Part shown: one piece after another, positions 29,829 to 38,221 of the stretch
Layout of the letters: every line of letters starts with the position of its first letter
Position numbering within the stretch: the stretch's first letter is position 1
Assembly: GCA_945869965.1 (NCBI GenBank)
Contig: CAMBRC010000037.1
Span: 1-39,586 of the forward strand
Source of the DNA: Asaia bogorensis
Lineage (GTDB): Bacteria; Pseudomonadota; Alphaproteobacteria; Acetobacterales; Acetobacteraceae
DNA: 39,586 nucleotides
Direction: 5' to 3'
Notes under the pieces: model-generated
Database searches by the model: none
Told to the model about the DNA's origin: nothing
The model's input: only the letters and a program-made list of their open reading frames with translations
Program-made: the position numbers and the translations under genes

Positions 29829-31946
29829 CTAACCATCGATACTGCCCCTCCCTGCCACAATCGCTGTCAATCGCCTCAAGCACTCATCCACCCATTCATC
29901 TCCGGGGCGGGCATCGACCGATCCAGTGGTCTCTATCACGTCGCGCAGTGTCTCAAGTTCACTGATCACATTCAAAGTCTCAACACTTACTAAATAACCT
30001 GGCGGGACAAGCAGTCCAGCATAACTGCGAAGCGCTTCTAAGCTATTCAACTGAATCGTGAGAGAAGACCGGAGCTCGGTATCCCACGCCTCAGCGTCGA
30101 TCATTACAAAAATGATATCTGAATTTGCCAAGCGACGAAGAAGAACCCCGTCCAGAACCGCCTTGCGATACCACGGCAGTTCACGCGAAAGCAAATCGGC
30201 CGTCTCTTGCTTGGTCATAACCTCGCCACCTCTCGGGCCACTGGAACCCGAAGTCATACCGTGAGCATAAAGCTGGTCGCGAAGAAGCCTTGGCAGGATT
30301 AGGAGGTCATCGGCATCGACCAGAGCGCCGACCGCATTCTGCACTCGAGATCGCCGGCTCGGATCCCGTCGTGCCATCCGAGCCAACGTCCGCGCAGCAC
30401 TCAGCGCAAGTTGGCGTGCAACCTCATATCTGGTCAACCAATCGCTGTCCCGACGCAATGCTCGCGCCAGCGCAACCCAGAAAGTCAGATCGCCTGTGCC
30501 CGGCAAGGACGGCAGGAGGTCGTCCAATCGATCCAATACATCCTCTAGACTCCCTCGCTCCAAATGCTGTCGAAGCTTACTTTCTAACTCATCAACGCCG
30601 GATTCGTTCCATAGACGTTCCAAATCCCTGCGCCGTATCATACCGGGGGGATTGCCAAGATAGAGCAACCGAAGCAGGTTCCGCCTTTTAGAGACTCGGT
30701 CCCCGTCATAATCTTCACTATCTCCCGCAGCACCAGGGAACAATAACTTTAAAGTTTCCTCGTGAGGAATCGCCGCGTCGCCAAGAATTTTAATGAAGGA
30801 ACGCCGCTCAAACTTATTCATTTTCCGCGCGAAACGCGCGAGCATTGCCTTCTCTCCTGGGTCGTCGACCAATTCATCAATGTTGTCGGCGATACCTTCA
30901 CGCACCGTCGGTGACTTTGTCATGATCCAACAGTACCCGAGGACATCATATGGACACACCTCCCCACTGACCGCCCTCTCGACGACCGAAAATGCGCCGA
31001 CCAAACGTTTAATTTCCCGCGGCGTTTCTATCTCGCTGACAATATGGGAAAAAAGTGTGTCTTGATTATTATTTCTTGGTGATTCCAATTTTATCCCGTA
31101 GTCCGAAATAGACGAATTCAAAAACGCCTTCACCTCCTGCTGAAACAATGGGCGAAGAGGGATGGGGTGTTGAATAATTTTCTCAAGATAACGTTCTCCG
31201 GCCTCACGATTCTCCGGGCCGCTTCCTCGTCCAAGCGCCCGAACAACCCTCTCCGGATCATAAGCCACCAAGTACGACACACCCCTGACTTCTCCAATAG
31301 CCTTGATCAGTTGCGCGACAGCGCGGACTTCATCATCCTCCACACGATCCAACTCATCGATCAGGACAACGACGGCGCGCCCAGCCCGCGCAATCTTCTC
31401 TTCAAGTGCTTTCCGCTCCTCGTCGGGAGTGCGAGGAACTGCCTTATAAAATTTATCTGAAAGTAGTTTCGGTAGCTTTGTCCAGACTCCTGTGGCTGCG
31501 CCACCTGCAACAACGAGATCAGCAGCCAACGCCGCACTTTGAGCGCCGAACCGTACTGCCCCCCAATACCGATCCAAAGCCTCGACAAGCCCTCGTGCCG
31601 CCTCTCCTCGACTTTTTCCCATACTGCTGCGAAGGGCGTTAAAAAAGCCCGCTACAAGCTCATCGCGCCCCTTGAACAACCAGGGGTTGAAGAATGAAAC
31701 AACAACATTCTCCGTCTCCTCTAGCCTTTTGGCGACGAGATTCAGCACACTAGACTTCCCCAACCCCCACCGGCCCGTGAGACCCACGACATAGCCGGTT
31801 GCCCGTACTTGATGGTCTGTGCCGTCCTGGACCTTCACCACCAGAGCTCGGATCAGACTGTCGATAAATGGCCCACGATCAAGCTGGTCATGGTTCTCGG
31901 ACCAGATCGGGCGGTCCTGACGGGCGACATGAGGTTCTTGAGTCAT
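29829..31946 (-). CDS. KAP-family P-loop NTPase
   Basis: About 705 residues. Walker A lies in VVGLTGRWGLGKSSVLNLVA and is followed by FFNPWLFKGRDEL, a KAP hallmark. Between Walker A and Walker B is the family's insert with a weakly hydrophobic Ala-rich stretch (GAQSAALAADLVVAGGAATG), which may be a membrane-associating segment. Walker B is AVVVLIDELDRVEDDEV, then YLVAYDPERVV. The C-terminal 400 residues are helical and unassigned. Bacterial KAP NTPases are membrane-linked and often carried on mobile or defence-rich DNA; the role here is unknown. The GC content is far below that of the neighbours, in places under 45%, so it was probably acquired recently. AGGA lies upstream of ATG 31946; ATG 31976 is the alternative. 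It appears as a lone gene. Confidence 0.85.
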   Translation of the reverse strand: MTQEPHVARQDRPIWSENHDQLDRGPFIDSLIRALVVKVQDGTDHQVRATGYVVGLTGRWGLGKSSVLNLVAKRLEETENVVVSFFNPWLFKGRDELVAGFFNALRSSMGKSRGEAARGLVEALDRYWGAVRFGAQSAALAADLVVAGGAATGVWTKLPKLLSDKFYKAVPRTPDEERKALEEKIARAGRAVVVLIDELDRVEDDEVRAVAQLIKAIGEVRGVSYLVAYDPERVVRALGRGSGPENREAGERYLEKIIQHPIPLRPLFQQEVKAFLNSSISDYGIKLESPRNNNQDTLFSHIVSEIETPREIKRLVGAFSVVERAVSGEVCPYDVLGYCWIMTKSPTVREGIADNIDELVDDPGEKAMLARFARKMNKFERRSFIKILGDAAIPHEETLKLLFPGAAGDSEDYDGDRVSKRRNLLRLLYLGNPPGMIRRRDLERLWNESGVDELESKLRQHLERGSLEDVLDRLDDLLPSLPGTGDLTFWVALARALRRDSDWLTRYEVARQLALSAARTLARMARRDPSRRSRVQNAVGALVDADDLLILPRLLRDQLYAHGMTSGSSGPRGGEVMTKQETADLLSRELPWYRKAVLDGVLLRRLANSDIIFVMIDAEAWDTELRSSLTIQLNSLEALRSYAGLLVPPGYLVSVETLNVISELETLRDVIETTGSVDARPGDEWVDECLRRLTAIVAGRGSIDG

Positions 31947-32098
31947 TGACCAACCGCTTCCTATGGTGAGCGCCATTTAGGGCTTGGAAGCGAGCATCGC
32001 CTACGGGCATGCATCCAAGCTGGCCAATCGTAACGTTAAGAACAGCGATCAGCTACGTCCCATAGCAAACATGAACAAAAACGATCCAATATTAATAA

Positions 32099-33367
32099 CT
32101 AAACCACCGGCACCCCACCCCCAATCCACCGCCCCCTCTCCTCCAGCATCCCCCGCGCCGCCTCCCCCCGCCCCACCCGCATCAACCCACAAGCCACCGA
32201 ATATTCGAGCAAATCCCGCTGCGCCCGGCTCCCCCCAAACCGCTCATGCTCCCCCAACACAGCCCCCAACTCCCGAACCACCCCCTCCCAATCCCCCCGC
32301 GCAAACGCCGCAAACCCACCGGAAGCCGCCGCCACCAACCCCCCCGCCGGTCCGCGCACCCCCTCCACCAGCCGCGCCAACTTCTCCCCATCCCCCGCCA
32401 TCGCATGCGCCAACCCCGCATGAAGATCGATAAACGCCACCCCCGGCGCCGGAAACACCTCCGCCGTCACCGCCGAAACCTCCCCCCACAACTCCCCCTC
32501 CACCTTCGCCCCCGCCAACCCCGCCCGAAACAAGAACGAAGCCGCATCCGTCACCTGGTTGATCCCCGGCCCCCGGCAAACCCCCGGCCGCAACCAGGCG
32601 TCATAAATCTCCCAAGCCCCCCCCAAATCCCCCCGCTGCATCGCCCAAAGCGCCAGGTGCCAGCTCAAATGGCTGTGCAACGGCGCCTCCGCCGCATACC
32701 CCTCCATCCATTCGGTCAGGAACCGAACCCCATCCGCCCCATCCCCGCCCTCGTAATACCCATGCGACAGAACATGCGCCGCATTGGCATTGCGCGGATT
32801 GCCCCGCAGCGACGCCTCAACATGCCCCCGCCCCCGCGCCACCTCCCCCATCTCAATCTCCGCAAACGCCAGCGACGCCAGAAACCACCAATCCCCGCCA
32901 TAAACCCCCTCCAGCGGCGCCAGTAGCTCCAACTGCGCCCGCTCCCGCCCCGCCAACCCGGAAAACCCGATCAACCCAAACACCCCGCACGCCGGCGACA
33001 GCGCCAAGGCATCGCGCGGCCACTCCCCCACATGCGCCCGGATCGCCGCCAAAGCCCCCGCCCCATCCCCACCGAGCATAAGCTCGAAAATCCCCACCTG
33101 GCTGCGCTCCCGCGCCGAAACCCCGTCCAGCACCGCCCGCGCCGCCGCCAGACACCCCCGCGCCTCGGCCATCCGCCCCGCCATCTGCCGGCTGCGCGCC
33201 AGCGCCACATGCCCGGCCACAAACCCCTCATCCGCCGCAACCGCCGCCTTGAACGCCGTCGCCGCGCCCAAATTGGACGACAGCAACAAATCGCACCCCG
33301 TCACATACGCATCCCGCGCCGCCACCGACCCCGTCGACAACGCCTCGCCATACCGATCCCGCAACAT
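32099..33367 (-). CDS. TTC38-like tetratricopeptide protein
   Basis: A 422-aa helical-repeat protein of the tetratricopeptide-repeat 38 type. Helical pairs run through the whole length; the most telling part is AAHVLSHGYYEGGDGADGVR, then LTEWM and LHSHLSWHLALWAMQRGD, the conserved central block of TTC38-like proteins, with INQVTDAASFLFRAGLAG after it. Function in bacteria is unknown, presumably protein or ligand binding. No signal peptide. GGGGAG precedes the ATG. Its stop lies at the edge of the low-GC island carrying the KAP gene. The DNA is unusually C-rich on the plus strand but the frame is consistent. Confidence 0.8.
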   Translation of the reverse strand: MLRDRYGEALSTGSVAARDAYVTGCDLLLSSNLGAATAFKAAVAADEGFVAGHVALARSRQMAGRMAEARGCLAAARAVLDGVSARERSQVGIFELMLGGDGAGALAAIRAHVGEWPRDALALSPACGVFGLIGFSGLAGRERAQLELLAPLEGVYGGDWWFLASLAFAEIEMGEVARGRGHVEASLRGNPRNANAAHVLSHGYYEGGDGADGVRFLTEWMEGYAAEAPLHSHLSWHLALWAMQRGDLGGAWEIYDAWLRPGVCRGPGINQVTDAASFLFRAGLAGAKVEGELWGEVSAVTAEVFPAPGVAFIDLHAGLAHAMAGDGEKLARLVEGVRGPAGGLVAAASGGFAAFARGDWEGVVRELGAVLGEHERFGGSRAQRDLLEYSVACGLMRVGRGEAARGMLEERGRWIGGGVPVV

Positions 33368-33499
33368 CCCGCTCTCCCCGTCCTGCCACCAAATTGAGCC
33401 AAACCACGCCCAAGGCCTAGCCTGCCCGCCTCCGTCCTCCCGAACGAAAGCAAGGCTCCAAGCTATCCTTCGCTCCCGTGGCGCGAAAGGTTACCAGCA

Positions 33500-33545
33500 A
33501 GAAAGCGCTTCTTTTTGAAAAAAGAAGCAAAAACTTCCATAAATC
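33500..33545. repeat. Single AT-rich hairpin arm between divergent genes
   Basis: GCGCTTCTTTTTGAAAAAAGAAGC followed by AAAAACTTCCATAAATC: left-arm orientation, CTTC/GAAG flavour. It sits between the divergent TTC38-like and 33656 genes, about 75 bases before the -35 of the latter. Confidence 0.75.
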
Positions 33546-33618
33546 AGAGGGTTAACGCCGAGCCTCGAAAACGGCGGTACCGCTGCACCGCCGAAAAAGG
33601 AATCTTCAGAACCATCGC

Positions 33619-33655
33619 TTGACATCCGACGGTCAGTTATATAACATCACTAACT
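33619..33655 (+). promoter_or_regulatory. Strong sigma-70 promoter with operator-like dyads, leaderless
   Basis: TTGACA (33619-33624), 17 bases, TAACAT (33642-33647), then ATG at 33656, so the transcript probably begins at or next to the start codon. The perfect palindrome GTTATATAAC (33636-33645) overlaps the -10, and AGTTA...TAACT brackets 33635-33655; both suit a repressor operator. The DNA here is AT-rich against a GC-rich background. Confidence 0.6.
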
Positions 33656-34222
33656 ATGGAAACAATAGGAACCCTCCTCACCGCGATCCTGACCGGGATG
33701 CGCACCGCGCTCGCCCCGCACGTAGACCGTGATCCCGCCCGCACGCCCGTCCTCCTGCTCGCCTGGACCCGCATCGGCCGCGCCGCCGCCCGCCTCCAGT
33801 CCCTCTTCGCCCGCTGGAAAGCCAATACCCTGCCCGCCCCGCGCCCCAGCCGCGCCGGACAACCCCGCCAGCCCCGCCCCAAACCCTATTTCCCCGCCGG
33901 CCGCGCCTGGCTCGCCGGCCAGACAGACCACCACGTCCGCGGCCGCGCCAGCCAGCTCCAGCACCTCCTCGCCCACCCCGACATGCCGGCATTCCTCGCC
34001 GCCGCCCCCCAGGCCGGCCGCATCCTCCGCCCCCTCTGCCACATGCTCGGCATCACCATGCCCGCAATCCTCCACCTCCCCCCGGCACCCCCGAGCCCCA
34101 AACCCGCCAAACCCCCGCGCCCCAAACCCACCCCCCTCCCCCCTTTGCTCCCCCTCTCCCCCCAGCGCCGCCCCCGCCCGCTCCCCTTCATGAACTTCAG
34201 CAAAAAGCCGCCCCCCACCTGA
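33656..34222 (+). CDS. Small Pro-rich protein with AAPQAGR-LRPLC motif (paralogue of 992-1630)
   Basis: A 188-aa protein of unknown function. It has a helical N-terminus, PAGRAWL at 80-86, the core LAAAPQAGRILRPLCHMLG (114-132) and then a Pro/Lys/Arg-rich tail. The motif order and spacing match the protein encoded at 992-1630, and the N-terminal halves also align loosely (RLQSLFARWKANTLPAPRP against RIDRLATKFRDGTLPKPRH). Both genes have a -10 box within 10 bases of the ATG and hence probably leaderless mRNAs. No catalytic signature; the Cys in RPLC is invariant between the two. A family restricted to this bacterial group is likely. Confidence 0.65.
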   Translation: METIGTLLTAILTGMRTALAPHVDRDPARTPVLLLAWTRIGRAAARLQSLFARWKANTLPAPRPSRAGQPRQPRPKPYFPAGRAWLAGQTDHHVRGRASQLQHLLAHPDMPAFLAAAPQAGRILRPLCHMLGITMPAILHLPPAPPSPKPAKPPRPKPTPLPPLLPLSPQRRPRPLPFMNFSKKPPPT

Positions 34223-34333
34223 CCTCGCCAACTCGCGCCTAAATTGTTTCGTTATCAAAACATTATTCGCCTTGCCCAACCCCCCGCCTTCGCACTACCA
34301 ATCTCCCCAACCACCCAGCCACAGGAGGGCTGC

Positions 34334-34408
34334 ATGACCAGACACCGCCAGCCCCGCACCCGTGGCCCCTGCCAAGCCCCGTCGCCCATCGCGGCGGGGC
34401 GGGCCTAA
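34334..34408 (+). CDS. Candidate leader peptide upstream of the ABC-F gene
   Basis: A 24-codon frame with a strong ribosome site (CAGGAGGGC, 5-6 bases before ATG 34334). It encodes a basic, Arg/Pro-rich peptide (TRHRQPRTRGPCQAPSP then IAAGRA) and ends 81 bases before the ABC-F start. The last third overlaps a 9-bp GC hairpin. Arg/Pro-rich leader peptides before ABC-F genes are known elsewhere as drug-sensing attenuators; here the role is inferred from position, ribosome site and structure. Confidence 0.4.
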   Translation: MTRHRQPRTRGPCQAPSPIAAGRA

Positions 34409-34427
34409 CGCCGGACCTCGTCCCGCC
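34377..34427 (+). promoter_or_regulatory. Possible attenuator: two mutually exclusive hairpins
   Basis: Hairpin A: CCCCGTCGC (34377-34385) with GCGGCGGGG (34391-34399), 5-base loop. Hairpin B: GGCGGG (34393-34398) with CCCGCC (34422-34427). They share 34393-34398, so only one can form. Hairpin A lies within the end of the small leader frame, where a stalled ribosome would prevent it. There is no clear U-tract. In GC-rich DNA such alternatives can arise by chance. Confidence 0.3.
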
Positions 34428-34489
34428 AAACCCGCTTCGCGCCTTCAGCAGCAATCGCCTCGCCCTGCGAGCGAACGGGACACCAGACC

Positions 34490-35953
34490 ATGAGCCTCCT
34501 CAGCCTGCGCGCCCTGGCCATCGCCTCCCCGCGCCCCCTCTTCACCGGCCTCGACCTGACCATCCACCCCGACGACCGCATCGGCCTGATCGCCGCCAAC
34601 GGCGGCGGCAAATCCACCCTGCTGCGCTGCCTCGCCGGCCAATCCGAACCCACCAGCGGCGACATCACCCGCCGCCGCGGCCTGCGCCTGGCCTTCGTCG
34701 AACAGGACGTGCCCGCAAACCTCCTGGACCTCACCTTCAACGAAACCATCCGCCGCGCCCTCCCCCCCGCTGAGCGCGACGCCAACCAATGGCGCATCGA
34801 CCTCCTGCTCGAAACCTTCGGCGCCCCCGCCGAACTGCACGAACGTAAACTCGCCGCCCTCTCCGGCGGCTGGCAACGCATGGCGCTCATCGCCCGCGCC
34901 TGGATCACCGAACCCGACCTGCTCCTGCTGGACGAACCCTCCAACCACCTCGACCTCGACCGCCTCGCCGTCCTGGAAGACTGGCTCCGCTTCCAGACCC
35001 AGGGCACCGGCATGCTCATCGCCAGCCACGACCGCGCCTTCCTGGACAACACCACCACCCACACCCTCTTCCTCCGCCCCCAGGACTCCCGCCTCTACGC
35101 CCACCCCTACACCGCCGCCCGCGACCTCCTCGCCGCTGACGACGCCCGCCAGGAACTGGTCTTCACCCGCGAAATGAAAGAAGCCGACCGCCTCCGCCAG
35201 AACGCCGGCAAGCTGAAGAACATCGGCGTCAACAGCGGCAGCGACCTGTTGCTGAAGAAATCCAAACAGCTCACCGCCCGCGCCGAAGCCATCGTCCAAT
35301 CCGCCAAGCCCCTGGCCAAGCAACGCCAAGCCGATCTCCGCCTGGGCAACAGCGGCACCCATGCAAAAGTGCTCGTGACTCTCGACGATATCCAAATCAC
35401 CACGCCCACCGGCATCCCCCTGTTCCGCACCGGCAAACTGAAAATCTTCCAGGGCGACCGCATCGTCATCACCGGCGCCAACGGCGTCGGCAAATCCCAA
35501 CTCGTCCGCCTGCTGCGCGCGAACGTCACCCCGGGCCTGACCATCGCCCCCAGCGTCATCACCGGCTACGTCGACCAGCAAATGTCCCAGCTCCCGGCAA
35601 CGGACACCGCTATCGGCTTCATCGCCGGCACCTTCCGCCTCGGCGACCAGCGCAGCCTCAGCCTCCTCGCCGGCGCCGGCTTCGACGTCGAAACGCAAAA
35701 GCGCCCAATCGCGAAACTATCCCCCGGCCAGAAAGCCCGCCTCGGCCTGCTTGCCCTGCGCCTCGCCGAACCAAACTTCTACCTGCTCGACGAACCCACC
35801 AACCACATGGACATCCCCGGCCAAGAACGCCTCGAAGCCGAAATCCTCACCCATGGCGCAACCTGCGTCCTGGTTTCCCACGACCGCTACTTCGTCGCCG
35901 CCATCGCCACCCGTATCCTGCACATCGACCGAGGAAGACTGACCGAGGACTAG
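34490..35953 (+). CDS. ABC-F family ATPase
   Basis: A 487-aa cytoplasmic protein with two ABC domains and no membrane part. Domain 1: Walker A LIAANGGGKSTLLR (Lys41), signature LSGGWQRMA (124-132), Walker B LLLLDEPSNHLDLD. An inter-domain linker with a basic helical stretch (about 225-275, EMKEADRLRQNAGKLKN) is the tRNA-interacting region of ABC-F proteins. Domain 2: Walker A VITGANGVGKSQLVR (Lys335), signature LSPGQKARL, Walker B FYLLDEPTNHMDIPG. Both catalytic Glu are present. ABC-F proteins bind the ribosomal E site to rescue stalled or drug-blocked translation. It is at the short end of the family. Its stop codon shares CTAG with the stop of the convergent alpha-galactosidase gene. Confidence 0.9.
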   Translation: MSLLSLRALAIASPRPLFTGLDLTIHPDDRIGLIAANGGGKSTLLRCLAGQSEPTSGDITRRRGLRLAFVEQDVPANLLDLTFNETIRRALPPAERDANQWRIDLLLETFGAPAELHERKLAALSGGWQRMALIARAWITEPDLLLLDEPSNHLDLDRLAVLEDWLRFQTQGTGMLIASHDRAFLDNTTTHTLFLRPQDSRLYAHPYTAARDLLAADDARQELVFTREMKEADRLRQNAGKLKNIGVNSGSDLLLKKSKQLTARAEAIVQSAKPLAKQRQADLRLGNSGTHAKVLVTLDDIQITTPTGIPLFRTGKLKIFQGDRIVITGANGVGKSQLVRLLRANVTPGLTIAPSVITGYVDQQMSQLPATDTAIGFIAGTFRLGDQRSLSLLAGAGFDVETQKRPIAKLSPGQKARLGLLALRLAEPNFYLLDEPTNHMDIPGQERLEAEILTHGATCVLVSHDRYFVAAIATRILHIDRGRLTED

Positions 35954-38070
35954 ACCGATATTTCCACCAGCGCTGAACTGAACGTTTCCGCCAGCACCAC
36001 CCGAACCCCATCCCCGGTCAAGCTGGCACCCTCGCCCGCCAACCGGCGCTCCCCGGCCGTCAACCCTGGCAACGCGAAAATCCGCTCCGCTTCGCCCAGC
36101 AACCGAAAGGCAAACAGCACGCCGCTGCGCCCATCCTTGGCCACGAACCACATCGCCGCCCAGTCGCCCTCGCCGTCCAGCGGCGGTGGATCGGTCAGCT
36201 GGTACTGATCCCCCATATGCACCAGCGCCCGCACCCCCGCGCGGTACCGCGTCACATGGGCCCGCACCACCGCCTGCTGGTCCTCGCTCCACAGTCCCAG
36301 CGGCGCCGAAATGCCAAAACTGCCCAGCATCGCCACCCGCAACCGGAACAGCAGATCGCCGCGCAGATCGACCCCATCGACCCCGGAATAGGATCGCGCC
36401 GGCCAGTCGACCAGCCAGTCGTTGCACACGACGGCCGGATGCGCCCGCTGCATGCCGAAATGAATCGCCAGCTTGGCCACCGCCCGCGGCTGGTCGCTGA
36501 TCCAGTTGGTGTGGGCATGCGACAGGATCGCCCCGTCCATCCGCCCCCCGCCACTGGCACACATCTCCAGCACCAGATCGGGGAACACCTTCCGCACCGC
36601 ATCCTGCAACCGGTAGAGCCCCAACGTATGCGCCAGCAGCGGGTCCTGCCCGGTCAGCGCCACTGGCAAAGCGGGCGACCAGCCACCGGCGGCCAGGTCG
36701 GCGTTAAAATCCCACTTCAACCAGGCGGCCCCGGTCGTCCGCACGAGATCGACCAGCAGGTCGAACGCATGCAGCCACGCGTCCGGTACCCCTAGATGCA
36801 ATACGGCACGGCTATCGCTATCAGGGGCGTGGCCATCGATGTGATGCACCCACTCCGGATGTTCATGACGCAAACGAGAGCACGCACCAGCCGCCTCGGG
36901 CTCGCACCAGATGCCGAACCCCATGCCGGCCTGCCGCACGGCATCGGCGACAGGAGCCAGGCCGCGAGGAAAGCGCATCGGGTCAACCACCCAGTCGCCG
37001 GCACGTGAATGCCAGTTGCTCAGCGGCGACCAGGCATGGGTGGTGTACCAGCCGGCATCGAGCACGAAGACTTCGCAGCCCAGGGCCGCGGCTTGCGGCA
37101 CCAGGGCGAGTACCCGGGATTCCTCGACATCCTCGTCCAGCGCGTACCAGGTGTTGAACTGCACCGGCACCGCGCGGTCGGGGTCCGGCCGGCGGGCGCG
37201 GCGCCAGTCGTGCAGGCGCCGGGTGGCGGCATCGAGGGTGCCCGGGTTGTAGCCGAGCAACACCGCCGGCAGGTCGAGTGCGGCACCGGGCAGCAACGTG
37301 TGGGCGAACCCCCAATCGTTCAGCCCGCCCGACAGCGTGGTGGCAGCGGGACGCAGCCGCGCTTCCAGCGACCAGTTGCCGGACCACAGCACCTGGCACA
37401 GATACACGCCCCGCGTCGCTTCCAGTGCCAGCCAGGGTTGGAACTCGAAGCCGGTCTTGCCCGCCCGGCTGTCCAGCACCAGGGCAGCGTGGCCGCCTTG
37501 ATGCACCACCGATTGCGCCTCGGCCCCCCAGGCACCGGTCAGCGTATGCGCGGCGCGCAACTTCCCGCGCAGGGTCAGCCAGACGCTGAGTGCCCCGGTG
37601 ATCTCGATTGGCGCGGTACCGGCGCTGCCGTAATGTCGCAATGTCGTCGTGCGCAGCAGCATGCCGGTGGCGGCATCGACGGCGAAGTTCAGCGCGCATT
37701 CCAGCGTCGCCTCCTCCGCCACCAGGATGATCGCCAGCACCTGGGCGTCGTCCATGTGCCAGCGATGCAGCCGCCAGGCGACGCAGACCGGGCGCGGGCC
37801 GATCTCGACCAACGCCAGCAGGCGGGCGTTGAGCTGCATTTCATGCTCGCGCCAGTTGGCCCAGAGCGGCGGCGGCGGTGCTACGTCGTCCGGACCGAAT
37901 TCGTCGCACACCAGCGCGCCGGCCTGCATGCGGATGCCCAGGCGCTGGCCGTCCCAAGCCAACGTCCAGGACGGGACGGCCGGGTCGTGGCGCAGGATCG
38001 GTATGGCGATGGCGTCAGCGCTCCCTCGGACATGGCGCGCAAGCTTGGCGTTGCGGGAAGGCCAGGGCAA
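35950..38070 (-). CDS. GH36-type alpha-galactosidase
   Basis: A 706-aa glycoside hydrolase of clan GH-D. It has an N-terminal beta-sandwich (about 20-285), a TIM barrel starting PVQFNTWYALDEDVEESRVL with VFVLDAGWY, MGFGIWCEPEAAG, the nucleophile Asp454 in WLKWDFNADL, LEMCASGGGRMDGAIL and the acid/base Asp526 in NWISDQPRA, and a C-terminal beta domain. It would release alpha-galactose from raffinose-type sugars or galactosides. No signal peptide, so cytoplasmic; no sugar transporter is nearby. The start given is a TTG codon at 38070: no ATG or GTG exists upstream in frame before a stop, so either TTG is used or the N-terminus is slightly shortened. Confidence 0.88.
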   Translation of the reverse strand: MPWPSRNAKLARHVRGSADAIAIPILRHDPAVPSWTLAWDGQRLGIRMQAGALVCDEFGPDDVAPPPPLWANWREHEMQLNARLLALVEIGPRPVCVAWRLHRWHMDDAQVLAIILVAEEATLECALNFAVDAATGMLLRTTTLRHYGSAGTAPIEITGALSVWLTLRGKLRAAHTLTGAWGAEAQSVVHQGGHAALVLDSRAGKTGFEFQPWLALEATRGVYLCQVLWSGNWSLEARLRPAATTLSGGLNDWGFAHTLLPGAALDLPAVLLGYNPGTLDAATRRLHDWRRARRPDPDRAVPVQFNTWYALDEDVEESRVLALVPQAAALGCEVFVLDAGWYTTHAWSPLSNWHSRAGDWVVDPMRFPRGLAPVADAVRQAGMGFGIWCEPEAAGACSRLRHEHPEWVHHIDGHAPDSDSRAVLHLGVPDAWLHAFDLLVDLVRTTGAAWLKWDFNADLAAGGWSPALPVALTGQDPLLAHTLGLYRLQDAVRKVFPDLVLEMCASGGGRMDGAILSHAHTNWISDQPRAVAKLAIHFGMQRAHPAVVCNDWLVDWPARSYSGVDGVDLRGDLLFRLRVAMLGSFGISAPLGLWSEDQQAVVRAHVTRYRAGVRALVHMGDQYQLTDPPPLDGEGDWAAMWFVAKDGRSGVLFAFRLLGEAERIFALPGLTAGERRLAGEGASLTGDGVRVVLAETFSSALVEISV

Positions 38071-38129
38071 GGCGGTGGACGCGATTGCCTGGACGTGCGC
38101 GGCCGGGCGTGCAGGATAGGGGGCGATGG

Positions 38130-38216
38130 ATATTCACCTATCAATATCGTGAATATATCAATCTACTTGCGTATGTCGAAAATAAGGGGTTGAACGACCC
38201 CACCGAACCGAGGAGG
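38130..38216 (+). promoter_or_regulatory. Leader of the metY-type gene: AT-rich dyad plus hairpin at the ribosome site
   Basis: ATATTCAC (38130-38137) is inverted as GTGAATAT (38149-38156), with TATCAAT repeated at 38139-38145 and 38156-38162. Further on GGGGT (38186-38190) pairs with ACCCC (38197-38201), just before the GAGGAGG ribosome site (about 38210-38216). The first part looks like an operator or promoter region; the second could control translation. A SAM-sensing RNA is plausible for this gene class, but I cannot fit a known consensus. Confidence 0.45.
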
Positions 38217-38221
38217 CGTCC

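Noticed and set aside
38110-38221. Calling a SAM-II riboswitch upstream of metY
   Set aside because: The gene class and an AAAATAAGGGG stretch are suggestive, but I could not fit the pseudoknot pairing to the known consensus, so it is left as an unnamed leader.
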